A stretch of DNA of 64,000 nucleotides from Enhygromyxa salina. Lineage in GTDB: Bacteria > Myxococcota_A > Polyangia > Nannocystales > Nannocystaceae. The notes under the pieces were generated by a model. It made no database searches, was not told the DNA's origin, and saw only the letters and a list, made by a program, of their open reading frames with translations. Numbering within the stretch: the first letter of the stretch is position 1; every line of letters begins with the position of its first letter. The stretch spans positions 1 to 64,000 of the forward strand of contig NZ_PVNL01000101.1 of NCBI RefSeq assembly GCF_002994635.1. The letters run 5' to 3'. Made by a program: the position numbers and the translations under genes. Positions 52,851 to 61,802 of this stretch are shown here, in pieces.

Positions 52851-54587
52851 CTACTTGGTCGGCTGGGCCTTGGACTTGTTGGGCTTGTTGGGCCTGGACT
52901 TGGCGCCGGCCTTCGCGGCGATGCCCTCGGTCCACTGCACCAGCGCGGCGAGGAAGTCTTTGTCGACCGGTCGGGGGTCGAGGTAGCTGGTCTGATTCGA
53001 GACGCCGTCTTCGTGCTTGAAGTGGTGGTCGAGGTCGGGAAACCGCTCGATCGTGGCGTCGCGCTTGTACTTGCGCACGGCGGCGGTCAGGGCCGCGAGG
53101 TCTTTGACCGGATCGGTCTCGAAGTCCTTGCCGCCCTGGGCGATCCACATGGGCACCAGCGCGCGAAACACCAGCGCCTCGGGGTCCTCGACCAGAATCT
53201 CGCCGTACCAGTCGGCCATCGGCTGCAGCTGCTTGGGCAGTCCCTTGCCGGTCTCGAGCGCCTCGAGGATGTCTTTTTGGGCGGCGAACAGCTCGCGATA
53301 GCTGCGCCCCAGGGTCGCCAGCAACGCCACGCCGATGACCTCGCGCGGTCGCTCGGCCGCCAGCGAGAGCGCGCGCCAGCCACCCTCGGCGTGGCCCACG
53401 GCGATGATCCGATCCGGGTCGACCTCGGGCTGGACCAACAAGGTCCGAAACGCCCGGCGCGCGTCGGTCCGCTGGCCGACCCAGCTCGGCTTCGCGTCCT
53501 CGCTCTGACCCGCGCCGCGCTCGTCGTAGCGCAGGACCACGAAGCCCGCGTTGGCGAGCGCGTCGGTGATCTCGTGATAGCCGAGGTCGACCGCGGGCGG
53601 CCCCGCGAACCCGTAGCGATCAGCCGAGACGCTGCCGCCCAGAAACACCACCCCCGGATGCGGCCCCGGCCCGTGAACGGCGGGATCCGGGACCAAGACA
53701 TCGCCACGCAGGACCGGATCGTCGGCCTGGCCCGGCAGCTCGACCTCGCGGATCGAGAAGCTCGCGCCTGGTGGCGGCTTGTACGTCAGCGCCGTGGGCC
53801 CGGTGACCTCCCAGTCCGGCCACTGCGGATGCGCCATGCTGGTGACCACCAGCTCGTCGTCGGGCACTTCGATGCGGGTGATCCGTCCGTTCTCGAGCCA
53901 GATCTCTTCGCCCAAGCTGGTGTCGAGCACGACCGTGTCGCCCTGCCGCTCGACCTTCGCGGACCACGGATCCGCGCGCCCGGCCGACAGGCTGATCAGC
54001 CGCCACTCGTTGTCGCCGACCCGGAGCTCGCGCAGCGCCAGCATCAGCTCCTCGTGGATCGTCGACATGTAGCCCATGTAGGCGGTGCCCGGCTCGTAGC
54101 TGAGCTCGGCCTGCTCGACCGCGCTGAGCCCGGCGTCGGCCTGGATGTGGAGCAGCGACTGCTCGGGCTTGACCTCGAAGCGCAGCTCGGCGGCCATCGA
54201 TCGCTCCCAGCCCTCGACGAGGTCGCCGCGCTCATCGATCAGGAGCTCGGCCGCGAAGCGCAGCGGCTTGCCGCCAGGTGGGAGCAGCTCGACCTGGGTC
54301 GTGAACCGATGCAGCGTCTGACCGTCGCGCTCGACTGGGCCGTCGTAGCGCCCGTACGAGCGGCCGATCTCGTCACCGACCTGGATGAACGTGAACCCGC
54401 GGATCTCGCCTGGTTTGTACAGCCCGGCCAGCGCGCGGGCCGGCTCGACGAGCTCGCCCGCCTCGCTCACCGTCTCCTGCGGCGTGGCGACCTGGGTGCC
54501 AGACGGCGGCGTCGCCAGACACCCCGACAGGCACAGCCCGATGGCTCCAATAATTCGAGCGGCAATCCCTGGCCAAGCGCGACGCAT
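52851..54587 (-). CDS. Alpha/beta hydrolase-fold lipoprotein lacking the nucleophilic Ser
   Basis: This 578-residue protein has a lipoprotein signal (LCLSGC), an N-terminal beta-rich domain of about 270 residues, and a C-terminal alpha/beta hydrolase domain. The nucleophile elbow reads VGHAEGG, with Ala400 where GxSxG proteins have Ser (codon GCC). The acidic (GGKDFETDP) and His (LDHHFKHE) parts of the triad appear kept. The fold and oxyanion context remain (YDERGAGQS), so it may bind substrate or act by another residue. It is divergent from scoB across only 22 bp. Confidence 0.85.
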   Translation of the reverse strand: MRRAWPGIAARIIGAIGLCLSGCLATPPSGTQVATPQETVSEAGELVEPARALAGLYKPGEIRGFTFIQVGDEIGRSYGRYDGPVERDGQTLHRFTTQVELLPPGGKPLRFAAELLIDERGDLVEGWERSMAAELRFEVKPEQSLLHIQADAGLSAVEQAELSYEPGTAYMGYMSTIHEELMLALRELRVGDNEWRLISLSAGRADPWSAKVERQGDTVVLDTSLGEEIWLENGRITRIEVPDDELVVTSMAHPQWPDWEVTGPTALTYKPPPGASFSIREVELPGQADDPVLRGDVLVPDPAVHGPGPHPGVVFLGGSVSADRYGFAGPPAVDLGYHEITDALANAGFVVLRYDERGAGQSEDAKPSWVGQRTDARRAFRTLLVQPEVDPDRIIAVGHAEGGWRALSLAAERPREVIGVALLATLGRSYRELFAAQKDILEALETGKGLPKQLQPMADWYGEILVEDPEALVFRALVPMWIAQGGKDFETDPVKDLAALTAAVRKYKRDATIERFPDLDHHFKHEDGVSNQTSYLDPRPVDKDFLAALVQWTEGIAAKAGAKSRPNKPNKSKAQPTK

Positions 54588-54595
54588 CCGTCGGA

Positions 54596-54603
54596 CTATA
54601 TAG
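54596..54603. promoter_or_regulatory. Palindromic TATATA box shared by two divergent starts
   Basis: CTATATAG sits in the 22-bp gap between the divergent starts at 54587 and 54610, with 7-9 nt on either side. It could act as a -10 for both genes and yield leaderless or nearly leaderless mRNAs. No -35 is visible. Confidence 0.4.
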
Positions 54604-54609
54604 CTCGCA

Positions 54610-55266
54610 ATGCCCTGGGACCGAGATCAGATCGCCACTCGCGCTGCGCAAGAACTGCCCAGCGACAGCGTCGTCAACCTTGGCATCGGGATCCCCACGC
54701 TGATCAGCAACCACCTGCGGCCCGAGCAGAACATCTGCTTGCACTCGGAGAACGGCCTGCTCGGCATGGGGCCGTTCCCGCGTGAGGACGAGGTCGACGC
54801 GCAGATCATCAACGCGGGCAAGCAGACGGTCACGATCAACGAGGGCGGCAGCACCTTCGACTCGGCGCTCAGCTTCGCCATGATCCGCGGCCGCCACGTC
54901 GACGTCGCCGTGCTCGGGGCCATGGAGGTCAGCCAACGCGGAGATCTCGCCAACTGGATGGTGCCCGGCAAGAAGGTCGCCGGGATCGGCGGGGCCATGG
55001 ATCTCGCGACTGGCGCACGCAAGGTCATCGCCGTCATGCAGCAGCGCGACCGCAAGGGCCGCAGCAAGCTGCTCGAGGCCTGCACGCTGCCCCTGACCGC
55101 CGTGCGCTGCGTGGATCTGGTGATCACCGAGCTCGGCGTGGTCAAGGTCGACCGCACGGGCGACGCAGGCTTCGAGCTGGTCGAGCTGGCGCCTGGGGTC
55201 AGCGAGGCCGAGTTCATGGACGCGAGCGGAGCCAGCGTCCGCGTCGGGTCACCCGCGACTGCGTGA
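54610..55266 (+). CDS. scoB: 3-oxoacid CoA-transferase subunit B
   Basis: This subunit transfers CoA from succinyl-CoA to acetoacetate in ketone body use. The 218 residues include GIGIPTLISNHL, the catalytic Glu in SENGLLGMG, and GGAMDLATGARKVI, a typical B subunit. The A subunit normally precedes it but is absent here, where the divergent alpha/beta hydrolase gene lies instead. ScoA must therefore be encoded elsewhere. Confidence 0.93.
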   Translation: MPWDRDQIATRAAQELPSDSVVNLGIGIPTLISNHLRPEQNICLHSENGLLGMGPFPREDEVDAQIINAGKQTVTINEGGSTFDSALSFAMIRGRHVDVAVLGAMEVSQRGDLANWMVPGKKVAGIGGAMDLATGARKVIAVMQQRDRKGRSKLLEACTLPLTAVRCVDLVITELGVVKVDRTGDAGFELVELAPGVSEAEFMDASGASVRVGSPATA

Positions 55267-55327
55267 GCTACCGCAACGCCGTGGGGGTTTCATCGGCGAA
55301 TGGTTCGTGTAGGTTGCGACTCCTTCC

Positions 55328-55400
55328 GGGCTCGTAGCTCAATTGGCAGAGCAGCGGACTCTTAATCCGCGGGTTGGAGGTTCGATTCCTCCCGGGCTCA
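55328..55400 (+). tRNA. tRNA-Lys (anticodon CTT)
   Basis: A 73-nt cloverleaf: a 7-bp acceptor with two G-U pairs (GGGCTCG/CGGGCTC), TAGCTCAATTGGCAGAGC for the D arm, GCGGA-CTCTTAA-TCCGC for the anticodon arm, and GGAGGTTCGATTCCTCC for the T arm. A is the discriminator base and CCA is not encoded. The class I LysRS at 36800-38419 should charge it. Confidence 0.97.
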
Positions 55401-55405
55401 TACAC

Positions 55406-55429
55406 AGGCCGCCGATTTGGCGGCCTTTG
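55406..55429 (+). terminator. Terminator after tRNA-Lys
   Basis: AGGCCGCC (55406-55413) and GGCGGCCT (55419-55426) form an 8-bp stem with a 5-nt loop, followed by a short T run. It lies 5 nt after the tRNA. Confidence 0.7.
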
Positions 55430-55477
55430 TATTTGGTTGACGCGCATTCATACAACGTCGCATTGCTATGAATTCGC

Positions 55478-55500
55478 TGGCCACGATCAATTCGTGGCCA
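55478..55500. promoter_or_regulatory. 9-bp perfect inverted repeat upstream of the DNA methyltransferase
   Basis: TGGCCACGA (55478-55486) and TCGTGGCCA (55492-55500) flank a 5-nt loop in the AT-richer gap between tRNA-Lys and the methyltransferase. It may be an operator or part of an RNA hairpin; no T run follows. Confidence 0.5.
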
Positions 55501-55559
55501 ATACACGCACTAGACGCGACCAGGCTTCCTTCGTAGCCTTGGCGCCAAGCGGGCGGCTC

Positions 55560-56639
55560 GTGATCAAGTACATCGGCTCCAAGCGCACGCTGCTGCCGGT
55601 CGTGCTGGACGCCGTCGCAGCGGTCACTAGCGCGACCTCGGTCATCGACCTGTTCTCGGGCACCTCGCGGGTGGGGCACGCGCTCAAGCGCGCGGGCTAC
55701 CGGGTGCTGGCCAACGATCACAACACCTACGCCGCGACGCTGGCCCGCTGCTACGTGGCGGCGGATCTCGAGCAGCTGCAGCGCGACGCGACCCGCCTGC
55801 TCGCCGAACTCGACGCGCTGCCGGGCCAGCCTGGGTGGTTCACGCACACCTATTGCGAGCGCTCGCGCTTCTTCCAGCCCAAGAACGGCGCCCGAGTCGA
55901 CGCGATCCGCGACGCGATCGCGGCCAAGCAGCTCGAGCCGGAGCTCGAGGCCGTGCTGCTGGTCTCGCTGATGGAGGCGGCAGATCGGGTCGACTCGACC
56001 TGTGGGCTACAGATGGCGTACCTCAAGCAGTGGGCGGCGCGATCGCACAACGACCTGAGCCTGCGCCTGCCCGACCTGGTCCCGCGCGCGCCCGCGGGCA
56101 AGAGCGAGGCCCACCGCATGGACGCGCTCGAGGCCGCGCGCACGCTCGCGGCCGACGTCGTGTACCTCGACCCGCCCTACAACCAGCACAGCTACTTGTC
56201 GAACTATCACGTGTGGGAGTCGTTGGTCCTGTGGGATCAGCCCGAGGTCTATGGCATCGCGTGCAAGCGGGTCGACTGCCGGACCCGCAAGAGCCCCTAC
56301 AACTCCAAGCGCAAGTTCCACGCGGCGCTGGCCGAGCTGATCGCGGCGGTCCAGGGGAAGGTCCTGCTGGTCTCGTTCAACAACGAGGGCTACATCGAGC
56401 GCGCGCAGATGGAGGCGATGCTCTCGACCCGCGGGCGGGTGACCGTGCTCAGCCACGACTACAAGCGCTACGTCGGCGCGCAGATCGGCATCTACAACCC
56501 GAGCGGCGAGAAGGTCGGCGCGGTCAGCCACCTGCGCAACCTCGAGTACCTGTACGTGGTCGAGACCGACGCGCTCGACCAGCCGCTGGAGATCGACGGC
56601 GGGTCCCCCGAGCCGCCCCAGTCGGATCTGTTCGAGTAA
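55560..56639 (+). CDS. D12-class N6-adenine DNA methyltransferase
   Basis: This 359-residue enzyme would methylate adenine at N6 in a specific DNA sequence. It begins IKYIGSKRTLLP, the N-terminal SAM-binding element of Dam/M.EcoRV-type D12 enzymes, then has IDLFSGTSRVGHALK (motif I) and the catalytic DPPYNQHSYLSNYH (motif IV). No restriction endonuclease is next to it, so it looks solitary. The start GTG 55560 matches the usual MIKYIGSKR beginning; upstream in-frame starts exist at 55539 and 55494. It lies just downstream of a tRNA gene, a common insertion point for islands. Confidence 0.9.
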   Translation: MIKYIGSKRTLLPVVLDAVAAVTSATSVIDLFSGTSRVGHALKRAGYRVLANDHNTYAATLARCYVAADLEQLQRDATRLLAELDALPGQPGWFTHTYCERSRFFQPKNGARVDAIRDAIAAKQLEPELEAVLLVSLMEAADRVDSTCGLQMAYLKQWAARSHNDLSLRLPDLVPRAPAGKSEAHRMDALEAARTLAADVVYLDPPYNQHSYLSNYHVWESLVLWDQPEVYGIACKRVDCRTRKSPYNSKRKFHAALAELIAAVQGKVLLVSFNNEGYIERAQMEAMLSTRGRVTVLSHDYKRYVGAQIGIYNPSGEKVGAVSHLRNLEYLYVVETDALDQPLEIDGGSPEPPQSDLFE

Positions 56640-56802
56640 CCTGGAACCACGCGCGCGAGCGCGCCAACGGCGGCGGGAATCCCGAGCGAGGCTCGGACGT
56701 CGCCCCCCTCGCGCGCCAGGATCCCGCACTCGACGCCACCCGGCGCGGTCGTGTTTCGACTTTTGGGGCGCCCAGCCTAAGATCCCGCCGCGAAGCCTCG
56801 AC

Positions 56803-57351
56803 ATGTTCTTTCGTGCCCTCGCCTACATCGTGCTCGGCTGGCTGCTGCTGGCAGCCGTGGCTGGGCTTGGGCATGTGTTCGAGCTGAGCATCATGCTGCC
56901 GTCGACGACGGCGGTGCTGTTGGTCCACCTCGCGTTCTCCCGCGAGGGCGAGCTGCCGGCCAAGCTCGCGATAGCGACGGTGCTGGGCTACCTCGAGGAC
57001 CTTCACCAGGGCGGGCCGCTCGGCACGTTGATTTTAGCCCATCAGCTGTCGTTCTTGGCCCTGTACTGGGCCTCGGGTCGGCTCGCCCTGCACGGCTGGC
57101 TGTCGCGGGCGGCCGCGGCCATGGTCGCGGTCGCGGTCATCGATCTCGCGACCTGGGGCACGCTGATGGTGCTCGCGGATCCGATGCGGATCCCTCGTGA
57201 CGCGCTGATGGTGTCGCTGTGGCAGGCCCGCTGGCACCTGGCCGCCACGTTCTTGGTCGCGCACCCGGTCTGGCTGCTGACCACGTGGCTGCTCCGCCGC
57301 CTGCGACTCGAGCAGGCCCCGACGCCCGAGCCAACGGAGGCCGCTCGGTGA
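56803..57351 (+). CDS. mreD: Rod shape-determining protein MreD
   Basis: This 182-residue protein has about five membrane helices (ALAYIVLGWLLLAAVAGLGH, TTAVLLVHLAF, LGTLILAHQLSFLALYW, AAAMVAVAVIDLATWGTLMV, TFLVAHPVWLLTTWLL) and GYLEDLHQGGPLG, as in MreD. It acts with MreB/MreC and PBP2/RodA in lateral wall growth. mreB and mreC are not upstream here. Its stop overlaps the PBP2 start (GTGA). Confidence 0.85.
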   Translation: MFFRALAYIVLGWLLLAAVAGLGHVFELSIMLPSTTAVLLVHLAFSREGELPAKLAIATVLGYLEDLHQGGPLGTLILAHQLSFLALYWASGRLALHGWLSRAAAAMVAVAVIDLATWGTLMVLADPMRIPRDALMVSLWQARWHLAATFLVAHPVWLLTTWLLRRLRLEQAPTPEPTEAAR

Positions 57352-59603
57352 GCCGCGACAAGGAAAAGCCGCGCAAGGGGTTCTCGAGCAAGGAATTTCG
57401 AGCGGCGATCGCCCGTCGCGCCCAGCGCTTGGCGGAGGGGTCTGGCTCCGTGTCCGGCTCCGGCTCCGGCCCCGACTCGGGGTCTGGCGCTGGCTCGGGC
57501 TCCGGCAGCGAGCGCAAGCAGCTCTCGCGGCGCAGCCCGTCCGACGACGTCCGCGTGCTCAAGCGCCGGCTGCAGGTGTTCGTGATCGTCGGCGGCCTGG
57601 TGTTCCTCAGCCTGATCGTCCGCCTGTTCCAGCTGCAGATCTTGGAGGGCGTGCACTTCGCCCGCCGGGCCGAGCAGAACTTCGTCGACACGATCGACGT
57701 CGAGGCCCCGCGCGGTCGGATCTTCGACACCAAGGGCCGGCCGCTGGCCACCAATCACGCGACCTACGCCCTGTACGTCACGGCGATCCCCCGCGTGCAG
57801 GTCGAGCCCGAGCAGCCCGGCGACGAGCCCAAGATCGTGCGGATGCCGATCGACGACCAGCAGATCATCGACCTCGGGGCGCTGATCGACTTCGTCGACG
57901 AGGACGACCGGGCCAGCTTCGTCGACAAGCTCGATCGCCTGCGCGCCGACGAGCGCAACGGTCGCTACGCCGTGGCCGTGCGCAACAACCTCTCGTGGGA
58001 CGAGAACGCCCGGATCCAGACCCGCGGCTTCGACACCTGGGTCGAGATCCGCGAGTCCGCGCGCCGCTACTACCCGGAGCGCGAGCTGACCGCGTTCGTG
58101 ACCGGCTTCATGCGCGAGATCGGTCGCAGCGCGCTCGAGGACAGCCGCTACATCGACTACCGACCCGGCGATCGGATCGGGGTGACCGGGATCGAGCGGC
58201 AGTGGGAGAACTACCTGCGCGGGCGACTTGGCGAGCGCTCCCGAGTAGTCGACGCGCTCGGCCGCGAGGTCGCCGAGCCGCCGCCGGCCGCGACCGCGGC
58301 GCTGCCCCCCGACCGTGAGCCGATCCCCGGGCAGGACATCTACCTGAGCTTGGATCTGGATCTGCAGCGGGTCGCCGCCACCGCGCTCGCGGGTGAGACA
58401 ATGGAGGGGCTGGGCGGCGAGAGTCTAGCGATCGGCGGGCTCGATGGCACCGGCGCGGTCAAGCGCGCGGGCGGGGCGATCGCCATGGAGGTCCACACCG
58501 GTCGGATCATCGCGATGGTCTCGGCGCCCGCGATCGACCCCAACGTGTGGGAGGGCCGGATCACCCGGCAGCAGTACGAGGACTGGCTCAACTCCCCGTT
58601 CAAGCCGTTCGTTGACAAGACCGTCCAGGAGAACTTCTACCCGGGCAGCACCTATAAGGTGGTCTCGGCCCTCGCGATGCTCGAGGAGCCCAACTTCAAC
58701 CCCGAAGAGACGATCGAGTGCGACGGCTACGTCGAGTACGGCGGCCGCCGCTTCAACGACACGCACAGGCACGGGATCATCAACCTCGAGCAAGCGATCG
58801 TTCAGAGCTGCAACGTGTACTTCTATCACCTCGCGATCGAGAAGGACCTCACGCTCGCGCGCATGGAAGAGGTCGCCCGGCGGCTGGGGCTGGGCGAGCG
58901 GACCGGCCTGGGGATCAACGCCGAGGTCCCCGGGGTCGTCCCGACCGAGGCGTCCGAGGCCCGCCAGGGCACGTTTCAGCGGGGTGTCCGGCTGAACTCG
59001 GCGATCGGACAGGGCAACGTGAAGGCCACGGTGCTGCAGATCGCGGTGCTCTACGCGGCGCTGGCCAACGGCGGGTATGTCGTCACGCCCTCGCTCGTCG
59101 ATCGGGTCGAGACCTCGGACGCCAAGCTGGTCCTGCAGACCGAGCCCAAGTTCAAGCAGTCCGAGCCCGTGATCGCGCCCTTCGATCGCCAGCGAATCCA
59201 CAAGGGGCTGATCGGCGTGGTCAACAGCGAGCTCGGCACCGCCTACAGCGAGCGGCTGTCGAGCGTGACCGTGGCCGGCAAGACCGGCACCGCGCAGGTC
59301 GGGATCGATCCCAAAGAGGGTGAAGAATTGATCGAGGGCTGGGACGTGACCAAGGACCACGCGTGGTTCGCCAGCTACGCGCCGGCCGAGAACCCCGAGA
59401 TCGTGGTCGTCGCGCTCGTCGCTCACGGTGGCATCGGCGCCGACGCGGCCGCGCCGATCGTGATGCGCGTGATCGATCACTACCTGGGCTCGAAGGGCGC
59501 CGACGGCGATCTCTCGGCCCACCCGCGCGCGCCCGGGGTCCCGCCGCCGCTCCCGGGCGAGACCGAGCGCCAGCGCCAAGCCGAGATCGAGGAGGGCCTG
59601 TGA
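57348..59603 (+). CDS. mrdA: Penicillin-binding protein 2
   Basis: This 751-residue peptidoglycan transpeptidase serves elongation. The cytosolic N-terminus has a Ser/Gly linker (GSGSVSGSGSGPDSGSGAGS), then one membrane helix (about 76-97), a pedestal/dimerisation domain (EAPRGRIFD) and the transpeptidase domain. Active-site motifs are STYK (Ser434, Lys437), SCN (487-489) and KTGT (645-648). Start GTG 57348 overlaps the mreD stop, and its stop overlaps the rodA start. The Ser/Gly linker is encoded by imperfect GGCTCC repeats and is longer than usual. Confidence 0.95.
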   Translation: MSRDKEKPRKGFSSKEFRAAIARRAQRLAEGSGSVSGSGSGPDSGSGAGSGSGSERKQLSRRSPSDDVRVLKRRLQVFVIVGGLVFLSLIVRLFQLQILEGVHFARRAEQNFVDTIDVEAPRGRIFDTKGRPLATNHATYALYVTAIPRVQVEPEQPGDEPKIVRMPIDDQQIIDLGALIDFVDEDDRASFVDKLDRLRADERNGRYAVAVRNNLSWDENARIQTRGFDTWVEIRESARRYYPERELTAFVTGFMREIGRSALEDSRYIDYRPGDRIGVTGIERQWENYLRGRLGERSRVVDALGREVAEPPPAATAALPPDREPIPGQDIYLSLDLDLQRVAATALAGETMEGLGGESLAIGGLDGTGAVKRAGGAIAMEVHTGRIIAMVSAPAIDPNVWEGRITRQQYEDWLNSPFKPFVDKTVQENFYPGSTYKVVSALAMLEEPNFNPEETIECDGYVEYGGRRFNDTHRHGIINLEQAIVQSCNVYFYHLAIEKDLTLARMEEVARRLGLGERTGLGINAEVPGVVPTEASEARQGTFQRGVRLNSAIGQGNVKATVLQIAVLYAALANGGYVVTPSLVDRVETSDAKLVLQTEPKFKQSEPVIAPFDRQRIHKGLIGVVNSELGTAYSERLSSVTVAGKTGTAQVGIDPKEGEELIEGWDVTKDHAWFASYAPAENPEIVVVALVAHGGIGADAAAPIVMRVIDHYLGSKGADGDLSAHPRAPGVPPPLPGETERQRQAEIEEGL

Positions 59604-60727
59604 CCAATCCGTTGATCACGGGGCCGCAGACCTGGTGGACCGAGCTGCGCCGCTCGATCGACTGGGTCGTGATCACGCTGACCTTCGGCATCATCACGCT
59701 CGCGCTGATCAACCTCAACAGCGCCGAGGGTGGCGACTGGAGCGGCGAGCTGGTCCGCGATCAGCTCCGGTTCGTGGCGATCGGCACGCTCTTGATGATC
59801 GGCGTCGCGGCTGTGGACTACCGGGTCTACTACCGGGTCGCGTACCCGGTCTACGCGATCGGCATCGGCTTCGTGCTGCTGGTGCCGATCGTCGGGACCA
59901 CGATCAACAACGCCACGCGCTGGCTCGACCTGGCGTTCGTGCGGATTCAGCCGTCGGAGCTGATGAAGCTGCTGCTGGTGATCGGCCTGGCTCGCTACCT
60001 GCACCGGCTCGCGCGCAAGGACACGCGTCGAACCCTGGTCCAGACCCTGGTGCTGCCGGGCTTGCTGGTGCTGACGCCGGCGTTCATGGTCATTCAGCAG
60101 CCTGATCTGAGCACCGGGATCATCTTGATCCTGATCGCGCTGTCGATGCTGGCGATCACCGAGTTCGACCTCAAGACCCTGCTGACGCTGCTGGTCGCTG
60201 GTGGCATCAGCTTCATGGTCGCGTGGTCATTCTTCATGCAGGGCTACCAGACCAAGCGGATCGACGTGTGGCTGGACCCCGAGTCACACCCGGACGAGGC
60301 CTACCAGATCGTCCAGGCGCGCACGGCCGTGGGCAACGGCGGGTTCTTTGGGCGGGGGATCGGTCAGGGCACCCAGAACGTGCTCGACTTCGTGCCCTAC
60401 AAAGAATCCGACTTCTCGTTCGCGGTGTTCGCCGAGGAGTGGGGCTTCGTCGGCTCGACGATGTTACTGGCGCTGTACATGAGCCTGGTGCTGTGGGCGA
60501 TCAACCTGGCCTCGCAGGCCCGCGATCGGTTCGCGGCGTGCCTGTGCGTTGGAATTGGCGCGATGTTCCTGTGGCACGCGGTCCTCAATGTCGGGGTCGT
60601 GCTCGAGTTCTTTCCGAACACGGGTCTGCCGCTGCCGTTCTTCTCGCACGGCGGCTCGAGCGTGGTCACGCTGATGATCTCGCTCGGGATGCTGATGTCG
60701 ATCAGCCGCTCGCGCGAGTGGCGATGA
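59600..60727 (+). CDS. rodA: Peptidoglycan glycosyltransferase RodA
   Basis: This 375-residue SEDS polymerase has about ten membrane helices, including WVVITLTFGIITLALINL and LVIGLARYL. It carries the SEDS motifs IQPSELMKLL, QQPDLSTGIILI, GNGGFFGRGIGQGTQN, DFSFAVFAEEWGF and LPLPFFSHGGSSV. It forms a pair with PBP2 for cell-wall elongation. GTG 59600 overlaps the mrdA stop. Confidence 0.96.
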   Translation: MTNPLITGPQTWWTELRRSIDWVVITLTFGIITLALINLNSAEGGDWSGELVRDQLRFVAIGTLLMIGVAAVDYRVYYRVAYPVYAIGIGFVLLVPIVGTTINNATRWLDLAFVRIQPSELMKLLLVIGLARYLHRLARKDTRRTLVQTLVLPGLLVLTPAFMVIQQPDLSTGIILILIALSMLAITEFDLKTLLTLLVAGGISFMVAWSFFMQGYQTKRIDVWLDPESHPDEAYQIVQARTAVGNGGFFGRGIGQGTQNVLDFVPYKESDFSFAVFAEEWGFVGSTMLLALYMSLVLWAINLASQARDRFAACLCVGIGAMFLWHAVLNVGVVLEFFPNTGLPLPFFSHGGSSVVTLMISLGMLMSISRSREWR

Positions 60728-60758
60728 GCCGCTCGCAGTTGCGGTACTCTCGCGGGGG

Positions 60759-61346
60759 ATGTCCCAGCTGCGGTTCACTGCGATCGGTCAGTCCTTGTCC
60801 CTGGTCAGCCTGATCGGCCTGGTCAGCCTGATCGGCCTGATGAGCCTGGTCAGCTGTGGACCCGAGCCAGAGCCCGAGCCCGAGCCGCAGATCTTCGACC
60901 CCGACGCGATCATCGCCGAGGCCGTGGACTACGAGGCCAACTACGTGCGGCTCGACCTCGACGGGGTCATCACCAAGCACGACGACACGGGCAGCACGAC
61001 AGCGAGGATGTGGGCCAACGAGATCGGCGCCGAGGTGTTTCGGACCATCGATGTCACCGACCCCACCCAGACGCTCGAGATGCCGCGGGGGGCGGTGTTC
61101 GTCAAAGAGAGCTACAGCGCGCAGGGCACCCCGCTCAACGCCATGCAGGTGCTCGCCAAGTTCGAGGAAGGCTACAACCCGACCTTCGACGACTGGTTCT
61201 TCGCGCTGGTCGAGCGCGATGGCACCCCGATCGACGGGCGGATCGGCAACGGCGCCAAGGTGTTCTTCTGCGCCGACTGCCACAATTCCATGGGTGGCAT
61301 GACCGACCTCGTCATTGGCTTGCCGGCGGATCAGCTGGCTCCGTGA
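60759..61346 (+). CDS. Cytochrome P460-like lipoprotein with CxxCH
   Basis: This 195-residue protein has an Ile/Leu/Ser-repeat signal (SLIGLVSLIGLMSLVSC) with Cys33 as lipidation site, an (EP)n linker, and a domain with FVKESYSA, FALVERDGTP and FFCADCHNS. The CxxCH motif covalently binds haem c; the surroundings match the cytochrome P460-like family. A TACTCT box lies 8 nt upstream of the ATG. Its 3' end overlaps the convergent gene by 35 bp. Confidence 0.88.
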   Translation: MSQLRFTAIGQSLSLVSLIGLVSLIGLMSLVSCGPEPEPEPEPQIFDPDAIIAEAVDYEANYVRLDLDGVITKHDDTGSTTARMWANEIGAEVFRTIDVTDPTQTLEMPRGAVFVKESYSAQGTPLNAMQVLAKFEEGYNPTFDDWFFALVERDGTPIDGRIGNGAKVFFCADCHNSMGGMTDLVIGLPADQLAP

Positions 61347-61794
61347 CCGACGCGGGTGGGTGGCGGCGCTGAAACCCAGCGACGATCCGGCGCAGGATCG
61401 GGTAGCACAGCGCCGAGATCCCCGTCATCAGGATCGCCGCGCCCAGCAAGAACGCGGGGACCTTCGAGCTGAACAGCTCCCACCAACCGCGCCAGTCGTA
61501 GGTCCGCACGACCGCCCAGCCCGGCAGCGGCTCACTCAGGGCGACGCTGCCCAGCCACAGCTCCGCGAAGTAGATCGCCGCGCCGGTCAGCGGGTTGACG
61601 ATCGCGGTCCCGGCATAGACCGCCGGCAGGCTCGCGCCGAGCAGCGGAGCCAACGCCAGCGCCGCGAACATGCCCGCGAGCGGGATCGGGAACAGCGACA
61701 GCCCCAAGCCCAGCGTGAACCCCAGCGCGATCCCGTGCGGCGACGCGTTGAGCCGCAACAGCGAGACGATGCCCTGCCGGAGCCGAGCGAGCAT
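61312..61794 (-). CDS. DUF2062-family membrane protein
   Basis: This 160-residue protein has the DUF2062 pattern: ASPHGIALGFTLGLGLSLFP, IVNPLTGAAIYFAELWLG and three to four membrane helices. The biochemical role is unknown. It follows the outer-membrane barrel gene by 8 bp on the same strand and overlaps the convergent cytochrome gene. Confidence 0.85.
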   Translation of the reverse strand: MLARLRQGIVSLLRLNASPHGIALGFTLGLGLSLFPIPLAGMFAALALAPLLGASLPAVYAGTAIVNPLTGAAIYFAELWLGSVALSEPLPGWAVVRTYDWRGWWELFSSKVPAFLLGAAILMTGISALCYPILRRIVAGFQRRHPPASVTEPADPPASQ

Positions 61795-61802
61795 GTGCTG
61801 GC

